Positions 58,070-64,000 of a stretch of DNA of 64,000 nt are shown piece after piece; within the stretch, counting starts at the first letter, position 1, and each line of letters begins with the position of its first letter. Origin of the DNA: Galerina marginata (lineage: Eukaryota; Basidiomycota; Agaricomycetes; Agaricales; Galerinaceae). The notes under the pieces are model-generated. The model was given only the letters and a program-made list of their open reading frames with translations, did not search any database and was not told where the DNA came from. The DNA lies in contig JAECYW010000028.1 in the NCBI GenBank assembly GCA_023014335.1, positions 496,001 to 560,000 on the forward strand, written 5' to 3'. The translations under genes were made by a program, and so were the position numbers.

Positions 58070-61000
58070 CTACATACCCCCATAGATACATTTGTCGTCA
58101 TCTATGGTCGAGGGTTCGATGTCATCGTAGTCGAGCTCTTGATCATTTTCCCAACAGTCGCCAAAGTGGGCAAAATCGCCAATGTCTTCCGTGTTCAATT
58201 CTGGTCTTTTGCCTTTCTTCGTGGACTCGGGCTTGTGGGCCTCCTGTATACCCAAATGCACGAATTGGAGTTTCTCGGCAACATCCTCAGGTAATTTGAC
58301 AGGCAGCTGACGATCACAGAGAAGCCTCAGCACTTCTTGAATGCAATGGTTTAACTCATCAACATTGCACCGCTGATGCAAATCCGATTGAGGCTCCAAG
58401 GCGTGTTGCTGGAACTTGATGCCCTTAATCAAAGAACTGTTTGTGGTACATGTCCATGAGAAAACGCAATCAAGGCGAGCTATCAAAACTTACTTGAGAC
58501 GTGTAAGAGCCGGGCCTACTTCTTCCAGTGGTTCGCTTCCTACGCTATCGGGTCTCAGCCTCTTTCTTAGTTTTATTTTCTTCTTTAAGGCTGCGGCATG
58601 TAAGGCTTCCAGCGAACATAAGAGGGGAGGAATAAAACAAAGGAATCGGATCTTGTAACTCGGAGAACGCCTGTCTTGAAAGTTCTTTGAGCAGAGCACA
58701 AACCATCGACGCATCGCTCCTTCTAAACCTGGGTCTTCGAATAAACGCCGTCTTTCCAAGACAATGCGGCATTTCTTCTGGACGAGAGAAACGGCTGCTA
58801 GTTCCTCTTCAGAGTGGCCTCGGTAGAGAGACTCAGGGATCTCAGTTTCAGGAATGAGATTTTGGTCCTCCACAGTATCAACATCGGCAATCCCCTCGTC
58901 GTCGTCGTGCTGGTCTTCATCACGCATTTGCGCCTCTATATCAGAATGAGGCAAGTCACTGTCAGGCAGAACAGGTAGTGGAGTAGGAGACTGATCAGAT
59001 AGTTTCCCGCTGAGAAGGGGAAGAATATCCTCTTGTTTCGTGTAAACAATTCGCCTCGGAAAGCCAGAAGCTTGATAGACTGGGGATCGAAGGAAGCCTG
59101 AAAAGGAGAGCTGCACGAGTTCATCGAAGGCCGAATTCTCCAAGGATCGACGTGTTGCCATTATGATGCCGCCGAAAGTTTGCGCATACACATAACTTAT
59201 TGAGTTCACTGTTAGGTTTGAGGCGAAACTGAGTCGAGAAAGAAACTAACCCTGAATAGAGCCGCGAAAAGCCGCGATGGGGACGCAAACGTAATGAGGT
59301 AACAGTGGCGAGTATTTCCTCCTGAAAATCTCTACTCCTGATGTTGCAGCCAACTGCCAAGGTGGCACAATGAATATGCCGTATGGTGCATTTAAAGGAC
59401 TTCACTCACGTAGCCCAAGAACCCGACATCTAATGTGCAAGTCAGTGATCTGCGACGCGACGGGCCAAATACAGGACACGTACATCCGAGAGATATAGAC
59501 ACTACGAATTTTATTGTCCTGCGATGCGATTGTGCACATTTCGGGACCATACAAAAGATGACCTGACAATTAAACGGGTCAACCGTTGTTTGAGGACAAG
59601 GGCAAGACAATTTTCTCACCACAACGATAAGAGGAATAGAGTGCTTCAAGTAACATCTTCAAGGGCTGGAGTAATAACCCATATCTGCCCCTGTGTTGAC
59701 ATGACGCTTCGAGGGGATCAAATTGCAGAAGGATATTGTTCAGCCAACTACGGGGTAAGATTACACCGTGAAAAGTTTTGTTCCATCGGTATTGGTTGAA
59801 AACAATCAATAAACCGCATATCCTTTCGATGAAGGCGCAGAAAACGTTGATGTCGATATAAATTGATGCATCCATGACGTGGCTATATTCTGCAATTTAG
59901 CTTGCTGAACTAAAACATTTCTTGCTTCTTACCGAATAAAAAGAACGCCCATGTGTAGACTGGAAGGTTCCTTTCCATTGAACGCCAATAGGAGCTCTCG
60001 GAGAACGTTCTGGCGGGATTCTTCTCTAATGTACCTGGGAGGAATATACGAGGAGGCAACAAACTTTGAACGGTACATGTACGTTGACGCTTCTTTTTTG
60101 TCAAACTTGAAGGCGAAATCAGCCGTTTGCATCACAACAGACAAGAAAGACTCGGGCGAGGAAGTCAGGTATTCCAGATCGTAAGCGACAGTGCGGACCC
60201 AATCGATCAGGACCGTCAACGCAATTCGGAGGTTTGGATGTCCATCCACATCCAGGTGGCGCGAGGAGCCAAGCAAGTAATGTGGGGGGTTGAGCGCCTC
60301 GTGTAATTTTCCTATCCAGAACCTACAGAATAGAAATCAATGTACGGAACTTGAGTGAATAGTAAGAAAGGGACTTTTGTTGTGCTCGCATTTCTGCGCG
60401 GAATTGGTTGTTGTAGATACTCTGGTAGATCAGAATTTGTAATAGATGAACTTCCAGCCATTGGTTAGACAAAGAAGCATCTGGCGACCTGTGCTGTAGA
60501 GAACATGTCAAGGGTTCACAGTCACCGAAAGCTATATGTCGAAGACAGGGGTAGAGCGCAGGTGCCTTCCGGCACATATCGTTCTCTCTAGTAACTCGGT
60601 CCAACAAACGTTCCTGCATGCATTCGCGAAATGCTTTGAGAAGCTCTTCAGCGGACAGGATATGAGCTGCGTCTTGTCCATCTTCCGGCAGTCTTGTATG
60701 TGAGACATGACGATGGATTAAAGTCCCAGAAGGTACGACGAAATGGTTCTCTTGCTCGTCTGGCTTGATCGCAAAGAGGGTCCATACGCGCTTGTCGATT
60801 GCTGGGTTGATAAGGAAAGCCAGGTCATGCAGAATGTGGATATAGTCAAAGAACTGCGTGAGAATACGTGACATTTCGACGATGTCCGCATCCTGGAATG
60901 ACGGAATTTGCGTAAAATGATAATCGAAGCAGAGTAGTGCTGCATTCTTGTTCTCTGTGTCGAGGAACGTGGTTGCAAGGTCGGAAAGCTTGTGAATATC

Positions 61001-64000
61001 GGCTGAAGCAATCGTTCGAAACATCTCAATCTGATAAACGAAGTTAATGGTTATAGGTGGATAAAGCAAAAAATAACATACTTCGCGAAGGTCATTTTGG
61101 TCCATCGAATTTGGGTCCAACAAATTCAAACGATCCAGCAACTGGGAAATTTCAGGTACTTCTTGCTTTGACAGTGCTAATCCTCCTAGTGAAAAGTGCT
61201 GCCAGAGACCGGAGAAAATGGATTCTTTGGCTCTTTTCATAGATTCCTCCTCACAACTATCATGTTCGATAAACAGGTCGATAGCCTCCAGAATTCGTCC
61301 TTCCGAAAGATGAAGGTTGGCAGCTTCAGTCTTCCTACCGTGGAGAAGAAGTAAATCTAACTGCGCGAGGTTGAGATCGCGATCGCCAAGATATTCGATT
61401 TCTTCATCGACTGTCGCAAAAAGTTGATGGGCTTTTCTGAGTAGCGGGGAGTTGACAATGAAAATGTTAGCAAATTCGGGAACACAAGCCAGCAACTACA
61501 TACCCAAACTCCTTCCTCGTGACGAAATGGAGACGAGCAACGTCTTGGATAGTTTCCAAAAGATCACCGTCGATCCTGTCTCTATGTTGTATGATGATGT
61601 CGTGAAGTTCCTCGTATGCTTTCTCTTTATACAGCAATCGGGCAGCTTTGGTGAAGTTTTCTGCCAACCGATACCCTTGTGCGGCTGATAGCGAGTCGCC
61701 GGAGTCTTCAAAACAACCAGCAGAGAGTGTGTAGTAGTACTTTTTGGCGTTGTGGACGGAAGTATCACGTGCACAAGAGGAAAATGCTTCAGCCGCGACT
61801 TTGAAAGCATTTCTACGGTTGTTGGTATTATCTCTCTGGCGGTGGGTCGCAGTACGTTCTGCGACTTGCCGAAGGTAGAACGCATTGGCCATGGAAGCCT
61901 CCCGCGTTTTTTGGGCTTTCTCATAACTGTCTCTAGCCAGGGCGTATCTTTGGTTGTCGAATAATTCTTTGGCCCTCTTTGCCCATGCTTCCTTTGTCGA
62001 GGATGCAGCAAAATCGGACAAAACATCGTCGGGGCTGCAACTGCGTATTTGATCACGACTTTCCCAAAAGTTCTGCAGGGACTATGTCATTCAATTATTC
62101 AATGGAGTATTTTCTCAGACAGACGAACTCTCATCGGCTCTCCTTTCAACGATTCATCTGCAATTCGGAGGTTGTTTCGAGCACGGGTAATTGCGACATA
62201 CAGAGATTTGAGCTTTATGAAGCAATGTGTTTCAATAACACATCCGATGAGCATACGAGCAAGTAAGAATACCTCGGAACATATCGCCGCATGTCGAGTC
62301 ACGTCAAACTTTGGGGTGGATAGCCGTTCTTGAGCTGAACTACTGGAAATAGCATTGAGAACAACTCTCCATTGGGACACGTCGACAGTAGAGTCATGGA
62401 AGAAGTTATATAGGAAAACCTGAAAGGGATCCATAAGTCAAATTATTGAACATGGGTAATGTTTTCGTACGTCGTTGAATTCCAGGCCTTTGCTGTCGTA
62501 AATGGTCCTTAACTTGATAGTCAGAGGGCCGTACTCCGGCTATAAAATTGGGAGAGCCTACAGGATCAGCCCTATTTTCCCCATTTCATCTTCCAGTCGT
62601 TCTTTAGCAGCATCGTTGCGAACGATGATACCTAAGGTAGCGTCAGCAACCCCTAAGTACAGCGTAAAAGGCAGAAACTGACATTGATCGGCACCCAATT
62701 CTATTCTCTCCCGGCTGCGATCGTGAGACATGGTTTGCACATTTAATAATAAGGGAGCTACCTGTTTGTGTCCCGAGATAGAAAATGCCTCTGTGGTGTA
62801 AGGCTTTATCATTGAATTTGGAAATGCACAGATGATTTTACTTACACCCCGAATGAATTCTGGATAAATATCTTGGTAGAATATTGGCACCGCCCCGTTT
62901 GCAATGCCTCGCTCGGGCGCAAGAATGTCGATTGTGTTCGGCCAGTATTCTTGGATCAACTCGATTACTGAATGCGCGCAATTCACGATTCCAGCATGTG
63001 AGCGGTAATTGACCGCAAGATGAAACATCTTTGGTTGCTTTGGTTTGTGTCTTACTGATACAAAACCGGCCAAATGGAGATTCCTTTGTACCTAGAGTCA
63101 TATCAGTGCCTGTCCTTCTACACCTTCACGAGAGATAGCTTACTTCAAATTTAAACATTAACCCCTTCAAATCATCGAAGCGAAATGAGCTCCCAGCGGA
63201 AATGGTTTGTGCAGTATCGCCCGCCCAAAATAATCCATCCGGATTTCGACATAACATGCGTAGCACTTTTGACAATGAGGTGAGTACAAATGCGCTGGAA
63301 AGGACAAGAGGTTGCCTAACCCAACGCATCAACGAGTAGGTTGTCTTGCGCTTCGTCGACATACCTAGGAGGCGTAACAGATGTCAGGAGAAAACTTGCG
63401 AGAGCATACAAACAGGGTTAAATTTGACATACAGATGGTCAAATTTCTGGCCGGCAAGAGTTTTTTTGGTAAGACTGCGAAACACGTCGCGTGTCCTAAA
63501 ACGACTCAGAAGGTGCGATATAAACGATATATGGTGCTGACCTATCCGAAGCATCAAAATCACCTAGACTGATCTTGATTTTTTGGTAAGATTCGAAAAT
63601 GTTGTAAATTTCCGAACGGTGGTTGGCAAAAGCTGGCTGAGTTCTGAACGACAGTGCCTCATATTTCTGGCGATCCAAATAGCCATCGGCAGACGTCAGT
63701 GTTCCGAGAGAGCCCTTGATGACACCTGGAATGGAATTCCACAACAAATCACAAATAAGCAGAAGCTGATTACTCACCCATAATCTCGCTGAAGACTGAT
63801 GATGGGCCTAAAAACAAGTATTAAAACTGCGTAGAATATGGGTATTAGGATATCGACACGGACTGAGTTTCTTTTTCAGGGAAGACTGTGTGAAGTGGGG
63901 CCAGTATTCTCCCAAAAATCGATCAAAGGTAATTAATTTCCCCCGTGTTCCTCTAGGGGAAGGCGATTGGGGAGGTAAGACCGACGACTGTGTTTGGAGC
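58070..64000 (-). CDS. TRANK1-like UvrD-helicase/TPR protein, N-terminus beyond window
   Basis: A multi-exon minus-strand gene running off the right edge. In protein order: ITFDRFLGEYWPHF and SEIMGVIKGSLG (64.0-63.7 kb), the Walker B motif VDEAQD (about 63.35 kb), FWAGDTAQTISAGSSFRF (motif III), AVNYRSHAGIV (motif IV, about 63.0 kb), DSKGLEFND (motif V, 62.48 kb) and LYVAITRARNNL (motif VI, about 62.2 kb). These are SF1 UvrD/Rep helicase motifs; the Walker A motif must lie beyond 64,000. A long helical TPR-like region follows (AKELFDNQRYALARDSYEKA, FTKAARLLYKEKAYEELHD, 62.0-60.3 kb). The C-terminus has an IQ-like VSLVQKKCRIVLERRR and ends KCIYGGM at 58070. This matches the fungal proteins annotated as TPR and ankyrin repeat-containing protein 1-like. 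The nucleic-acid substrate is unknown. I joined the C-terminal frames (58070-59163) to this gene because relatives continue in the same way; a separate gene is possible. Confidence 0.8.

Noticed and set aside
58490..59209. Separate 239-codon gene
   Set aside because: IQ-like helix and downstream sequence fit the C-terminal part of the TRANK1-like gene on the same strand, with splice sites joining them. Kept as part of that gene, though not proven.

Overview
The window looks like nuclear DNA of a mushroom-forming basidiomycete (Agaricomycetes). Genes are split by many short introns of about 45-80 nt with GT...AG borders, no operons are visible, and several families are typical of these fungi: DUF6534 membrane proteins, fast-evolving kinase-like proteins, MYND-finger proteins, an ArAE_2-type transporter and a TRANK1-like helicase/TPR giant. 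Splice models below were built by hand; for most complete models the exon lengths sum to a multiple of three, which I used as a check.

Bases 1-28,190 are gene-poor and accessory. They hold a decayed ArAE_2/DUF2421 transporter (about 950-3603), a divergent pair of RING-finger paralogues (6976-7782 minus, 8329-9297 plus), a small coiled-coil protein built from three exact-length 21-residue repeats with a hydrophobic C-terminal tail (14,597-15,481), a possible transposon-related gene fragment (19,012-19,655 minus) and a GC-rich Pro/Ser/Gly/Ala-rich coding island (23,057-25,428). Between them lie several repeat families, including a 69-bp sequence present twice in inverted orientation with one mismatch.

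Bases 28,191-44,833 mix accessory and housekeeping genes. A tandem pair of kinase-like proteins comes first; the upstream one stops in the kinase N-lobe and the downstream one keeps HRD but has DFD for DFG. An F-box gene, DPM1 (dolichol-phosphate mannosyltransferase) and a divergently transcribed LSM-domain protein (NAA38/LSMD1-like) follow. Next come a beta-trefoil-like gene with a probable 1-nt frameshift and a duplicated 3' end, two tandem MYND-finger paralogues, and a 608-bp candidate MITE with 21-bp perfect terminal inverted repeats.

Bases 44,834-64,000 are denser and mostly conserved: an endonuclease/exonuclease/phosphatase-fold protein, nucleoporin NIC96/Nup93 (13 exons), a DUF6534 seven-helix membrane protein, SMN (snRNP assembly), a cytochrome P450 (13 exons), and the C-terminal two-thirds or so of a UvrD-helicase/TPR protein that runs off the right edge.

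The strongest candidates for something undescribed are the 3 x 21-residue coiled-coil tail-anchored protein, the truncated/atypical kinase pair with 3' remnants, and the 69-bp dispersed element. No prokaryotic system, CRISPR array, rRNA or tRNA was seen.
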